Shown: positions 8,355 to 15,853, numbered from the stretch's first letter. The stretch: DNA of 35,000 nt from CAZCAC01 sp964496575 (GCA_964496575.1 CAZCAC010000088.1:1-35000), one strand, 5' to 3'. Notes: a model not told the origin generated them from the letters alone. Translations and numbers: made by a program.

Positions 8355-8384
8355 GGCCGGCCGCGGGGCCTCCCGCAGCCGGCT
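8355..8384 (+). terminator. Hairpin after the ABC importer operon
   Basis: GCCGGC (8356-8361) pairs with GCCGGC (8378-8383), then one C-A mismatch, then GCGGG (8363-8367) with CCCGC (8372-8376) around loop GCCT. An outer G-U pair is also possible. It begins about 20 bases after the importer stop codon. There is no U-tract, which is common in high-G+C genomes. Confidence 0.5.
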
Positions 8385-8403
8385 CGTCGGATACTCGGAA
8401 TGT

Positions 8404-8430
8404 GACCCGTCAACCAGGTGTTGACCGGTC
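8404..8430. terminator. Second hairpin between convergent genes
   Basis: GTCAAC (8409-8414) and GTTGAC (8420-8425) pair around loop CAGGT. The stem extends by four more pairs (GACC with GGTC) after one C-C mismatch. It lies ten bases past the end of the minus-strand gene that stops at 8440, so it may serve that gene or both. Confidence 0.45.
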
Positions 8431-8439
8431 CATCCATAT

Positions 8440-9684
8440 CTACGGCAACCAGGTGATCTCGTAGCCGTTCGAGGTGGTGGAGTCGTTGACGCCGAGTCCG
8501 CAGGCCGGCGCGACGGTGTCACGGCCCCAGACCTGGTAGTAGCGCGTGTCGCCGGCCAGGAGGGTGTCGCCGAGCTGCGCCGAGCGGACGGAGATCACGC
8601 TGGGCGCGGACGTGGCGTTGCCAACGGCGTCGGCGATCTTGACCTTCAGGCGCTTCAGGTTGCCGCCGGCGCAGCGAATGCCGTCGCCGAGCGAGAGGCC
8701 CGCGCCGTCCTGGTTGTTGATCGCCTGGAAGAACATCACGGAGTTCGACGGCTCCATGCCGGTCACGTTGAACACGAGGGTGTCGTTGCTCAGGCTGGCC
8801 TGGCCGGAGGCGCTCAGGACTGCACCGCCGGTGGTGTGGCTGTTCTGGCACCCGGCAATCGCTCCCGAGCTGCCGTCGTTGTCGTTGGCGCATGGGCAGG
8901 GGTTGCCCGAAGTCGTCTTGCCGTCGCAGTACTGCGTGCCCGGCTCCACGACCCCGCCGTACGGGACGATCTCGATGTTGTCGATGTAGACGGAAGCGCC
9001 GACCGGGACGACACCCCCATCGGGGTACAGGTCGATCGCGTCGACCCCCAGGACCAGGAAGTTGTCGCCTCCAGTGGCTCCGCGGTGCCAGGCCCAGCTG
9101 TGGCTCTGGTTGAGGCCACCGGTGTCGTAGTAGATGGTGGCCCAGTCCGCGTCGAGGTCGATGTCCCACTTGCACGTGATCCACTGGTCCCAGATCATGG
9201 GAGCGCTGAGGCTGCTGTTGCCGCCGCAGTCACAGGTCGCAAAGCCGGTCACCCCGCTGAACTTCAGCTGGAGTGCCCACTGCATGATCGAGTACGGCGC
9301 CTTGTTGTACTCGTTCATGACGATGAAGTACGTCTCGCCGGTGAAGGTGCCGGGGATGTAGAAGTCGGCCGTCATCTCCCAGCGACCAGCGGTCATGGGA
9401 TTCCCGGCCGTCATGTCATCGAAGTCGAGCACCGTGTCGCACCCGACGACCATCTCGGCGGAGTGTGGGGCGGTTTCCGCGTAGGTGGGCGAGACCAGAG
9501 AGAGGTACGAGTGCGTGTTACCCCAGCCGTGCCACTTGGCGCCACTGGCGTGGAAGATGCCCTCGAGTGGACCCGCTGGATAGGTATCGAAAGTCTCGAC
9601 GAAGGTCTGGCCGCCGGCAGTCGTGGCGAACAGCACCACGACGAGAGCGGGAGCTGCGCAGGAAGTCCGGATAAGTGACAACAT
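8440..9684 (-). CDS. Secreted protein with planctomycete-type C-terminal module
   Basis: This is a secreted protein of 414 residues with two parts. Residues 1-25 are a signal peptide (ending ATTAGGQ). Residues about 27-245 look like a beta-sandwich of the concanavalin/LamG sort: ETFDTYPAGPLEG at the start, the WEMTADFYIPG strand, WDQWITCKWDIDLDADWATIYYD, and SVYIDNIEIVPYG at the end. I do not assign a ligand or activity. Residues about 250-414 form a module shared with the protein at 22776-25148: YCDG, CPCANDNDG, a Gly-rich GDGIRCAGG motif, RYYQVWGRD and the terminal NGYEITWLP. The ATG at 9684 has AAGGAG about ten bases upstream; a longer frame to 9996 runs through the tRNA and is rejected. 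The gene is convergent with the importer operon. Confidence 0.82.
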   Translation of the reverse strand: MLSLIRTSCAAPALVVVLFATTAGGQTFVETFDTYPAGPLEGIFHASGAKWHGWGNTHSYLSLVSPTYAETAPHSAEMVVGCDTVLDFDDMTAGNPMTAGRWEMTADFYIPGTFTGETYFIVMNEYNKAPYSIMQWALQLKFSGVTGFATCDCGGNSSLSAPMIWDQWITCKWDIDLDADWATIYYDTGGLNQSHSWAWHRGATGGDNFLVLGVDAIDLYPDGGVVPVGASVYIDNIEIVPYGGVVEPGTQYCDGKTTSGNPCPCANDNDGSSGAIAGCQNSHTTGGAVLSASGQASLSNDTLVFNVTGMEPSNSVMFFQAINNQDGAGLSLGDGIRCAGGNLKRLKVKIADAVGNATSAPSVISVRSAQLGDTLLAGDTRYYQVWGRDTVAPACGLGVNDSTTSNGYEITWLP

Positions 9685-9808
9685 CTTCTGGGATCTCCTT
9701 GGTAGGGAAGAGTTGTGAAAGAAGGGTGTCCCGCCAGGCGGAACTGGCCCTCGACTCCAGCGTAACGGTCCTGAAGAATCCGTGTCGCCGATATGTACGA
9801 GCAGCACG

Positions 9809-9820
9809 CCCTGATCAGGG
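9809..9820. promoter_or_regulatory. 12-bp perfect palindrome CCCTGATCAGGG
   Basis: A perfect 12-base palindrome sits 125 bases upstream of the start of the secreted protein gene at 9684 and downstream of the tRNA. It could be a dimeric-regulator site. The rest of 9685-9947 shows no gene. Confidence 0.3.
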
Positions 9821-9847
9821 TTAGCCCGCCGTGATGCCGAGCTGGGG

Positions 9848-9862
9848 CCGGCTCCTAGCCGG
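9848..9862 (-). terminator. Small hairpin downstream of the tRNA
   Basis: CCGGCT (9848-9853) and AGCCGG (9857-9862) pair around the three-base loop CCT, about 85 bases past the tRNA 3' end. No U-tract follows. It is a weak candidate for ending the tRNA transcript. Confidence 0.25.
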
Positions 9863-9947
9863 GAGTCCCGCGGCCTCTGCGCCTGAGTGGGGAAGATCTC
9901 CTGCACACGGATCCTTCTCGACCGACCAGGGGTGCCCGCCGTGGCAC

Positions 9948-10024
9948 TGGTGGGCCCTGTTGGACTTGAACCAACGACCAATTGATTATGAGTCAACTGC
10001 TCTGACCAACTGAGCTAAGGGCCC
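9948..10024 (-). tRNA. tRNA with anticodon CAU, probably tRNA-Ile2 (lysidine type)
   Basis: The minus strand folds into a complete cloverleaf. The acceptor stem is GGGCCCT (10024-10018) with AGGGCCC (9958-9952), the discriminator is A at 9951, and CCA is encoded (9950-9948). The D arm is GCTC..GAGC, the anticodon arm is GTTGA/TCAAT around loop CTCATAA, and the T arm is GTTGG/CCAAC around TTCAAGT. The anticodon is CAU, which occurs in initiator Met, elongator Met and the AUA-reading Ile2. The start GGGCCCTTAGCTCAG, the TGGTCG variable region and TTCAAGTCC resemble E. coli Ile2 (ileX) rather than elongator Met. First base G paired to C also excludes the usual initiator. If it is Ile2, TilS must modify C34 to lysidine. 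Without CCA it is 74 bases. Confidence 0.9.
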
Positions 10025-10061
10025 CGATTCGACCACGCCGGAGACGCGGCCGATCGAGCGG

Positions 10062-10090
10062 AGGCTACCGGGAAGGTCGCGGATCCGCAA
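10062..10090 (-). promoter_or_regulatory. Candidate promoter of the tRNA
   Basis: Read on the minus strand, TTGCGG (10090-10085) is followed after 17 bases by TAGCCT (10067-10062). Mature tRNA begins about 37 bases later. Both boxes are only half-matches, but the spacing is ideal and the site lies in the 71-base gap before the GH2 stop codon. Confidence 0.3.
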
Positions 10091-10095
10091 GCCGA

Positions 10096-13000
10096 TCAGC
10101 CGTCGTCGTCGCGCGTGGGGGCCTCCCCCTTCCGTGCCTCGAGCAGCGGCTGGACCTCCGCCGCCGAGGCGTAGGGCTGACCGTTCACCTCGGAGAGCAC
10201 GCGCAGGCGCAGGAAGCGGGCCTTCAAGGTGCCGTCGAACCGAACCGTCCGCAGCTCGGTGCCGTCGCTCCAGACCCCCGCGGCCATCGGCGTCCACCTC
10301 GTGGCGTTCCGGCTGATCTCGACCTCGTACCGGGCGACGCGGCCGTTGGGCATGTCCTGCCGCGGCAGGTAGGTGAGCCCCGACAGCGGAACCGGCTTGG
10401 GGAAGACCAGGGTCAGCCAGTGCGGCATCGGCGCCGGTTCCCCCTCCCAGTCGCTGTGCCAGATCGTCTCCGGGCGGCCGTCGATCGCGTACCGGGGGGG
10501 ATGCGCCGCGTGCGCGCTGTCCGCGCTGACCGTCGCGCCGGCGCGCAGGGCCGCCGGCCGGGGGCGGAGCAGCGTGTCGATCGCCGTCCAGTGGACCTTG
10601 TGCTCCGGCGCGAAGGCTTCGGAGCTCATGTAGTCGAGCAGGCTGCGCCGCAGCTGCCGCGCGACCGGCCTCTCGTGGAGGTCGCGCTCGAGATCCATCG
10701 AGACCACCAGCAGGCGCCCGTTCTCGACGCGAGCCTCGAAGGCGAGCCCCAGCCGCTTCGGATCGAACCAGTCGGGCACGACCTGCACGATCGGACGCAG
10801 TCCCTCCGGCATCCGGTCGAGCTCCATTGGCGCCGCGCCGTGAATCAGCTCCCACCACTGCCAGTCGCTGTGGAAGTCGGTCGGAAAGCCCGCCAGCGCC
10901 GGGTGCTCGGGGTCGCAGAGCACGCCGAGCGTGTGCGGCGGCTGACCACCGGTCCACGCGGTGTTCCAGAAGATCGGGGAGAAGCCCAGCGCGACGTCGG
11001 TCCGCACCGCGGTGGGGGGGACGAGCAGTAACACCGAGCCACCCATCACCAGGTTGATGACGGCGTCCCGGTCGAACGTGCGGGTGACCCGCGGTCCGCC
11101 GGTTGTGGAAACCTCGCGGGGGTAGACCCACAGCCTCCAGTCGTTCTCGGCCTCGGTGCCCTCGACGCCGACCACCAGGCGGATCGCCCCGGGGGCCCTC
11201 ACCTTCGCCAGCGATACCGCGATCGAGCCGAGCTCGTGAAGCTCACCCGCTGCCAGCGACCGCGCCGGGAGCGCTCTCGAGGCGAGGATCTCGCCGTCCT
11301 GTTCGAGCCGCCAGCGGACAACGGCATCCTCCAGGTCCGCCGCACCGAACTGTGCGATCTCGATCCGGGCCTCCAGTTCTTCGTCCTGGAAGAACACCCG
11401 CTTCTCCAGCCGGACCAGCGGCGTGATCGGCGAAGAGAAGCGGCGGAACTCCTCGGGGCTCACGTACGGCTTCGAGTCCCAGAAGGGATCGAGCACGCCG
11501 ACCAGCGCCGTGCCCTGCCCGGGAAAGTCGTGCAGGTCGAGCAGCTGAAAGCCACCGAAGCCGGGCGTGCGCAGCGCCGCCTCGATGTCCGCCTTGTAGC
11601 CGAGCGTCTGCAGCTTCCCCGAAGCGAGCAGGAAGTCGCGCGCCTGGTCCTGCATCCCCGCGTCCTCGAGCAGCCCGCGGAAGACCTCGAAGTTGCGCGC
11701 CTGCAGCACGCCGGTGTATTTCTCGACCTCGGTCAGGTCGGGGTAGACACACCACTGGCCGATCTCGTGGCTGACCACCGGCTGCTCGGGGTAGCGCGCG
11801 ACGTAGTCGCGGTAGTCGCTGACCGTCTCCGGCGGCTCCGCGTTGATCTTGCTGCGCAGCCCCTGACCCCAGCCCTGGATGCGCGGCGCGGGGGTGACGT
11901 GGAAGTCGCTCTCCTCGATCAGCGGCCACCCCGACGCGGAAGTCACCAGCCGCCGCTCGTCGCGCTGGAAGTGCTCCACCCACGGCGCGAGGTAGACGCC
12001 GCCGCCCCCGGACCCCGCCGGCTCGTTGCCCGAGGCGAGGAGCAGGAAGGAGGGATGGTTGCCGTACGCCTCGATGATCCGCTCCCCCTCGGCGTAGAGC
12101 CACTCGTCGATCGGCTGGCCGAGGCCGAGCTGCACGCCCTGGTTGGGCCAGGTGGAGCACTCGACCTGGAGGTAGAACCCCAGCCGATCCGCCGCGGTGA
12201 ACGCCGCCTCGGGCGGGCACCACGAGTGGAAGCGCATGTGGTTGAGCCCGTGGCTCTTGCAGACGCCGATGATCCGCTCCCACGACGCGATGTCGGTGGG
12301 GGGGTAGCCGGTGCGCGGGAAGATGCAGCACTCGAGCGTTCCGCGCAGGAAGATCGGACGATCGTTCAGGACGATCCGTGTGCCTCGCGTCTCGACGTGG
12401 CGGAAGCCGAAGGAGATCCGCTCGAGGACCGGTCCCTCATCCTCTGGTCCGGAGGCGACCGTCAGGGTGCACAGCTCCGGCGCGAACTCGTCCCAGCGCG
12501 GCGCCTCGCGCTCGAGGGGGACCGTGAGCTCGAACGAGCCGCTGGACCCCGGGAGCTCGACGAACGACGTGAGCGCGCCGAGCTGTCGGCCCGCGTGCTC
12601 GACCCGGAGGTGCAGCTGGCCCGTCACCGGTATCGGCCAGTCGCTCAGCGTCCGGCCCGTGACCCGTACCGAGCGGCCGTCGCGCGCGGGGAAGACCTGC
12701 AGGTTCTCGACCGTCTTTTCCGGCCGCGCGCGGAGCTCGATCCGACCGACGATCCCGTTCCAGTTCGACTGCGTGTGATCGGAGACGCTGTGCGAGTTGG
12801 GCCCGACGTTCAGCACCATCCGGTTGTCGACGCGGATCGCCAGCTGGTACTTCCCCGGGGGCTGGCCCAGACCCAGGTTCAGCTCGTAGACGTGTGGCGT
12901 CGACAGCGACCGGCTCGTGCCGACCTCGTACCCGTCGAGCCAGACCGTCGTCTCCCAGTGCGGCCGCTCCAGCGTCAGCGTGACTCGCTTCCCGTACCAG

Positions 13001-13377
13001 CCCTCGGGGATCTCGATCTCCCGCCGGTACCACGCCGCGCCGACGTACATTCGCTTCGGCGTCAACCAGAAGGGCATGTGGAAGTCGTCGTCGCCGAGGT
13101 AGCGCTGGTAGCGAGGGCGCACCAGCTCCTCCTGCCGCACGTTGCCGATCCACGGCGAGTCCTTCGTCGGCGCTTCCCCGAAGCCCGCCTCGGGGAGGGA
13201 GGCGGGCAGCACGATCCGCTCCTCGAAATCGGCCGTCGCCCACCCCTCGCGGACGCCGACGTCCTCGGGATCGAGCCGCACGCCCCACGGTCCGTGGAGG
13301 GAGATCACCTCCGGCGCGGGTGACGCGGCGTTCTGGTTCGCAAAAGAGAGCAACGTCAGGGTGAGGGCGGTGATCAT
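10096..13377 (-). CDS. Secreted glycoside hydrolase family 2 protein with discoidin-like C-terminal domain
   Basis: This is a large exo-acting glycosidase candidate of 1093 residues. A short signal peptide (MITALTLTLLSFANQNAAS) is followed by the GH2 sugar-binding jelly roll (about 25-215: WYRREIEIP, WLDGYEVG, SNWNGIVGRIEL), an immunoglobulin-like domain (about 220-330) and the TIM barrel (about 333-640). The expected catalytic pair is present: acid/base Glu452 in ASGNEP and nucleophile Glu538 in VSHEIGQW. The HEIGQWCVYPD motif is typical of a GH2 branch seen in polysaccharide-degrading Bacteroidetes and planctomycetes. Residues about 655-755 are Ig-like, and 760-920 resemble a degenerate glutamine-amidotransferase-like fold. 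Residues 940-1080 look like an F5/8 type C (discoidin) carbohydrate-binding domain (PRYAIDGRPETIWHSDW). The substrate is unknown; beta-galactoside or beta-glucuronide are both possible. No clear Shine-Dalgarno site was seen before the ATG. Confidence 0.85.
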   Translation of the reverse strand: MITALTLTLLSFANQNAASPAPEVISLHGPWGVRLDPEDVGVREGWATADFEERIVLPASLPEAGFGEAPTKDSPWIGNVRQEELVRPRYQRYLGDDDFHMPFWLTPKRMYVGAAWYRREIEIPEGWYGKRVTLTLERPHWETTVWLDGYEVGTSRSLSTPHVYELNLGLGQPPGKYQLAIRVDNRMVLNVGPNSHSVSDHTQSNWNGIVGRIELRARPEKTVENLQVFPARDGRSVRVTGRTLSDWPIPVTGQLHLRVEHAGRQLGALTSFVELPGSSGSFELTVPLEREAPRWDEFAPELCTLTVASGPEDEGPVLERISFGFRHVETRGTRIVLNDRPIFLRGTLECCIFPRTGYPPTDIASWERIIGVCKSHGLNHMRFHSWCPPEAAFTAADRLGFYLQVECSTWPNQGVQLGLGQPIDEWLYAEGERIIEAYGNHPSFLLLASGNEPAGSGGGGVYLAPWVEHFQRDERRLVTSASGWPLIEESDFHVTPAPRIQGWGQGLRSKINAEPPETVSDYRDYVARYPEQPVVSHEIGQWCVYPDLTEVEKYTGVLQARNFEVFRGLLEDAGMQDQARDFLLASGKLQTLGYKADIEAALRTPGFGGFQLLDLHDFPGQGTALVGVLDPFWDSKPYVSPEEFRRFSSPITPLVRLEKRVFFQDEELEARIEIAQFGAADLEDAVVRWRLEQDGEILASRALPARSLAAGELHELGSIAVSLAKVRAPGAIRLVVGVEGTEAENDWRLWVYPREVSTTGGPRVTRTFDRDAVINLVMGGSVLLLVPPTAVRTDVALGFSPIFWNTAWTGGQPPHTLGVLCDPEHPALAGFPTDFHSDWQWWELIHGAAPMELDRMPEGLRPIVQVVPDWFDPKRLGLAFEARVENGRLLVVSMDLERDLHERPVARQLRRSLLDYMSSEAFAPEHKVHWTAIDTLLRPRPAALRAGATVSADSAHAAHPPRYAIDGRPETIWHSDWEGEPAPMPHWLTLVFPKPVPLSGLTYLPRQDMPNGRVARYEVEISRNATRWTPMAAGVWSDGTELRTVRFDGTLKARFLRLRVLSEVNGQPYASAAEVQPLLEARKGEAPTRDDDG

Positions 13378-13571
13378 CGGGTGGCGCGGCGGATGGCCGA
13401 GGGGACGGGAGCTCCCCAGGATACGCGCCTGCGCCCGCTCCCGCCGCCACTCCTCCGAACCCGGGGTTGAATGGGAGCCACTGCCGGTCGTACCGCGGCC
13501 CTACCCGGCTCCCGCCTTTCCTCGTTGCCAGTCGGTGGCGAGCGAGTCACGATCAGGGCCGCAGACGAGAG

Positions 13572-14156
13572 ATGACCGTGCCCGACAGGGAAGACATCCA
13601 GCGAGCGCACTACTGCCTGTACTGCTACGGACCGCTCGAGTCGAAGCCCGGCCCGTCCCAGCGCTGCGAGCGGTGCGGGCGCGTTCACGTCCAGGTCGAT
13701 CACGCGGTCTACTGGACCCTGGAGCCGCGAATGCGGTGGATCGAGCGAGTGGTCAAGGCCTCGATCGTCGTCTCGATCCTCGGGTTGCCCCTGGTGCTGG
13801 TGAAGTGGAGCGGCGGGTTCGACAACCTGACCGGTACGTTCCTCTGCGGGCCGTTCCTGCTCCTGGGGCCGGCGCTCTGGTGGACGGCGGGACTGATCAC
13901 GCGCCAGCCGCGCCACTTCTCGCCCCGAGTGCTCTGGACGACCGTCGTCCTGCTGTTCGCCGTCGCGCCGCCGATCCTCATCTTCATCATCGACGTGGCC
14001 GCGCGCCACGAGTCCTTCGGCCCCGACTACTGGCGGGCACTCCCCCTGATGGCCGTTCCGGCCACTCCGGCGATCCTCGTCGCGGCGGGGCTGCAGCTCT
14101 TCGGCCGGAGCTTCGAGGCGTTCAAGAGGCGCCGCATCGCGAGCGGCGGATCCTGA
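13572..14156 (+). CDS. Zinc-ribbon membrane protein of unknown function
   Basis: This is a small membrane protein of 194 residues. The N-terminus has a four-cysteine zinc ribbon: CLYC (Cys15, Cys18) and CERC (Cys32, Cys35). Four hydrophobic segments follow at about 60-80, 88-108, 120-142 and 157-177, ending in a basic tail (KRRRIASGGS). The zinc ribbon should be cytoplasmic. I chose ATG 13572 because the codons upstream, to 13467, are not protein-like and the ribbon then starts close to the N-terminus; GAGAG just upstream is a weak Shine-Dalgarno site. I do not recognise the family. The gene stands alone, divergent from the GH2 gene and convergent with the SGNH esterase gene. Confidence 0.7.
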   Translation: MTVPDREDIQRAHYCLYCYGPLESKPGPSQRCERCGRVHVQVDHAVYWTLEPRMRWIERVVKASIVVSILGLPLVLVKWSGGFDNLTGTFLCGPFLLLGPALWWTAGLITRQPRHFSPRVLWTTVVLLFAVAPPILIFIIDVAARHESFGPDYWRALPLMAVPATPAILVAAGLQLFGRSFEAFKRRRIASGGS

Positions 14157-14235
14157 CCGCGGGCCGCTACGGCCAGAGCGCGATCTCGATCGTCGAGCCG
14201 CGGAGGTCGTCGAAGCCGCAGTGGACCGCGGTCAG
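14153..14235. repeat. 10-bp inverted repeat spanning two convergent stop codons
   Basis: CTGACCGCGG (14153-14162) and CCGCGGTCAG (14226-14235) are perfect inverted copies. The first contains the TGA of the zinc-ribbon gene (14154-14156). The second contains the TGA, as TCA, of the SGNH gene (14232-14234). The 63-base loop is the whole intergenic space. Confidence 0.55.
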
Positions 14236-15023
14236 ACCCCCACCGCCCTCAGCCAGCTCCAGGCCATCAGCGATGCGCCCGCCGCCGAAGGATGCACGCC
14301 GTCGCCCGCCCAGTGCTCGGGCGGCGCGTACTTCACCGCCTCGTCGAAGGCCGTCTGGAATGGGACCCAGACGTCGCCGTGCGCTCGCGCCACGCGGGCG
14401 GCGGCGGCGCGGTACTCGTCGAAGAGCGGGAACCAGCTGTCGCTCACCGCGCCGCAGCGCAGGACGAACGGCTCGCAGAGGACCAGCTTCACCTCCGGCA
14501 GCGCCTCCCGCGTCCGCCGCAGCAGCGCGTCGTAGTCGCGCTCGTACACCTCGACGGTGCCGTCGTAGCCACCGCCGAAGGAGTGCCAGATGTCGTTGAC
14601 GCCGATCAGGATGCTGAGCAGGTCGGGCTTCAGCTCGAGGCAGTCCGCCTCCCAGCGCTCGGCGAGCTGGAACACCTTGTGGCCGCTGATGCCGCGGTTG
14701 AAGATCTCCAGCTTCTGATCGGGACACGTGGTCAGGAGCTGTGCCGCCGCCAGCCACGCGTAACCGTTCCCCATCCCCGGCTGCTCGTTGGGGATCGACG
14801 CCGCGTCGCGGCTGCGCCCCGCGTCGGTGATCGAGTCCCCCTGGAAGAGAATGCGGGCCCCCTTGCCGATCAGCGGTCCTCGTGGCTTCTCGCCGGCTCC
14901 CTCGGGCGTGCTCGCACAGGAACCGAGCGCACCCGCGAGGCCGACGGCGCCAAGGGCTCCGAGGGCGTGTTCGAGGAGCTCGCGGCGGGGAAGGGGACGG
15001 GAGGGATTCGTCGAGTCGGGCAT
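14232..15023 (-). CDS. SGNH/GDSL-family hydrolase lipoprotein (esterase)
   Basis: This is a predicted exported esterase of 263 residues. The N-terminus has a twin arginine (RRELLEHALG, 13-14), a hydrophobic stretch and lipobox LGSC with Cys36, suggesting Tat export and lipid anchoring. All SGNH blocks are present: GDS with Ser64 nucleophile, Gly111 in NRGISGHK, Asn143 in GVND, and Asp241/His244 in DGVHP. Family members remove acyl groups (often acetyl) from sugars or lipids. The gene lies 65 bases downstream of the PagL-like gene at 15089-15691 on the same strand, probably in one operon from the promoter at 15723-15751. ATG 15023 is chosen because it places the Tat signal at the N-terminus; the frame continues upstream through the neighbouring gene without meaning. 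Confidence 0.85.
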   Translation of the reverse strand: MPDSTNPSRPLPRRELLEHALGALGAVGLAGALGSCASTPEGAGEKPRGPLIGKGARILFQGDSITDAGRSRDAASIPNEQPGMGNGYAWLAAAQLLTTCPDQKLEIFNRGISGHKVFQLAERWEADCLELKPDLLSILIGVNDIWHSFGGGYDGTVEVYERDYDALLRRTREALPEVKLVLCEPFVLRCGAVSDSWFPLFDEYRAAAARVARAHGDVWVPFQTAFDEAVKYAPPEHWAGDGVHPSAAGASLMAWSWLRAVGV

Positions 15024-15088
15024 GGTTCTCTGGCGCGCGGGTCGGGGGTCTCTGGGGGCCACAGCGTACCTTCGTCGGGGAGCCCGTG

Positions 15089-15691
15089 TCAGAACCGGAA
15101 CTTCAATCCGAGGCACAGCGTGTTCGATCCCCCGTCCACTCCGTCGAAGATCCCGTAGATCCCCGAGCGGTGGTGGATGCGGAAGACGAGGTCCCAGTGC
15201 CGCCACTTCGGCACTCCGGCGGCGATCTCGATCAGGAGGTAGTTCAGGAGCTGCGCCGAGCCGGTGTTGGTGTGGCTCGCCGCCTCGATCTCGGGGATCT
15301 CGGAGGCCCAGGAGAGTCCGTCGCCGATCGCCACCGAGGTGCGCACCCACTCGCTCCACGGGTAGCGCATCCAGCGCGCCGCGACGAGGCCGTTCAGCTC
15401 CCAGTGGGTCTGCCGCCCCTGGTGCTTCGCGACCTGCGCCTCCCACTCCCACTGGCCGCCGCCGTCCCAGAAGCGGTGGAAGGCCTGGGAGTAGGCCAGC
15501 GCGTAGAGCTCGCTGCTCTCGAAGTGGATCGGCCTCGAGATCGCGATCTCCTCCGGCAGGGAGTTGTCGGAGTAACGGCCGACGTAGGCGGTGACCGCGC
15601 GCTTGGGCAATCGCACGTCGACGCTGGTGTGGGCGCATCCGCCGATCACCAGCGTGAGGAGGAGGGCGCTGGGGAGAAGGGGCTTGGTCAT
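15089..15691 (-). CDS. PagL-like (acyloxyacyl hydrolase-like) outer-membrane lipoprotein, copy 1
   Basis: This is a protein of 200 residues with a lipoprotein signal (MTKPLLPSALLLTLVIGGC). The rest has the alternating aromatic pattern of a small outer-membrane barrel and ends in aromatic Phe (LGLKFRF). The last third carries RIHHRSG, then GVDGGSN. From memory this resembles proteins annotated as lipid A 3-O-deacylase/acyloxyacyl hydrolase, where a His and Ser two residues apart are catalytic; here His-His-Arg-Ser fits that spacing. A lipobox on a barrel protein is unusual, so it may be lipid-anchored with a partial barrel. About 74% of residues (hand count, no gaps) match the copy at 20008-20640. 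ATG 15691 has GAGG about ten bases upstream. The SGNH esterase gene follows in the same operon. Confidence 0.65.
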   Translation of the reverse strand: MTKPLLPSALLLTLVIGGCAHTSVDVRLPKRAVTAYVGRYSDNSLPEEIAISRPIHFESSELYALAYSQAFHRFWDGGGQWEWEAQVAKHQGRQTHWELNGLVAARWMRYPWSEWVRTSVAIGDGLSWASEIPEIEAASHTNTGSAQLLNYLLIEIAAGVPKWRHWDLVFRIHHRSGIYGIFDGVDGGSNTLCLGLKFRF

Positions 15692-15722
15692 CGGCGGGAA
15701 TCCTCGAACGGGGGTGCAGCGC

Positions 15723-15751
15723 ATGATCCCAGGGATCGGTCGCCGCGGCAA
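15723..15751 (-). promoter_or_regulatory. Conserved candidate promoter, copy 1
   Basis: On the minus strand TTGCCG (15751-15746) is followed after exactly 17 bases by GATCAT (15728-15723). The start codon at 15691 lies 32 bases beyond the -10 end. The same boxes, spacing and distance recur at 22681-22709, with the words CCGCGGCG and TCCCTGGGAT also shared between the two. Each box matches the sigma70 consensus in four of six positions. Confidence 0.6.
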
Positions 15752-15840
15752 TGCTCCCCGCCGGTCGGTTCCACCCGGAGGTGCTGGAAAAGAGGCGGAA
15801 CCGCCGGAAGACTGGCCCCGGAGCAACGCCGGAGAACAGC

Positions 15841-15846
15841 GGAGGA
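15841..15846 (+). promoter_or_regulatory. Ribosome binding site selecting ATG 15854 for the GH95-like gene
   Basis: GGAGGA lies seven bases before ATG 15854. The open frame runs upstream to 14882, across two minus-strand genes, so this site decides the start. Confidence 0.75.
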
Positions 15847-15853
15847 GCAGAAC

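Noticed and set aside
9685..9996. N-terminal extension of the secreted protein gene to 9996
   Set aside because: It runs through the tRNA and would bury a good signal peptide that starts at 9684.
11236..13323. Long plus-strand frame opposite the GH2 gene
   Set aside because: It is antisense to a gene with intact GH2 catalytic motifs, and has low-complexity Arg/Leu/Val composition.
14167..14231. Protein-like tail (FDDLRGSTIEIALWP) in another frame just past the SGNH stop codon on the minus strand
   Set aside because: It is about 20 residues, begins inside the SGNH gene in a different frame, and the SGNH protein already ends at a normal family length. A frameshifted extension is possible but nothing supports it.
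15766..15803. Inverted repeat CGGTTCC / GGAACCG in the divergent gap
   Set aside because: It is a 7-bp stem with a 24-base loop, easily expected by chance in this composition.
14882..15853. Plus-strand extension of the GH95-like gene to 14882
   Set aside because: It overlaps two well supported minus-strand genes, has no protein-like composition, and a strong ribosome binding site marks the start at 15854.
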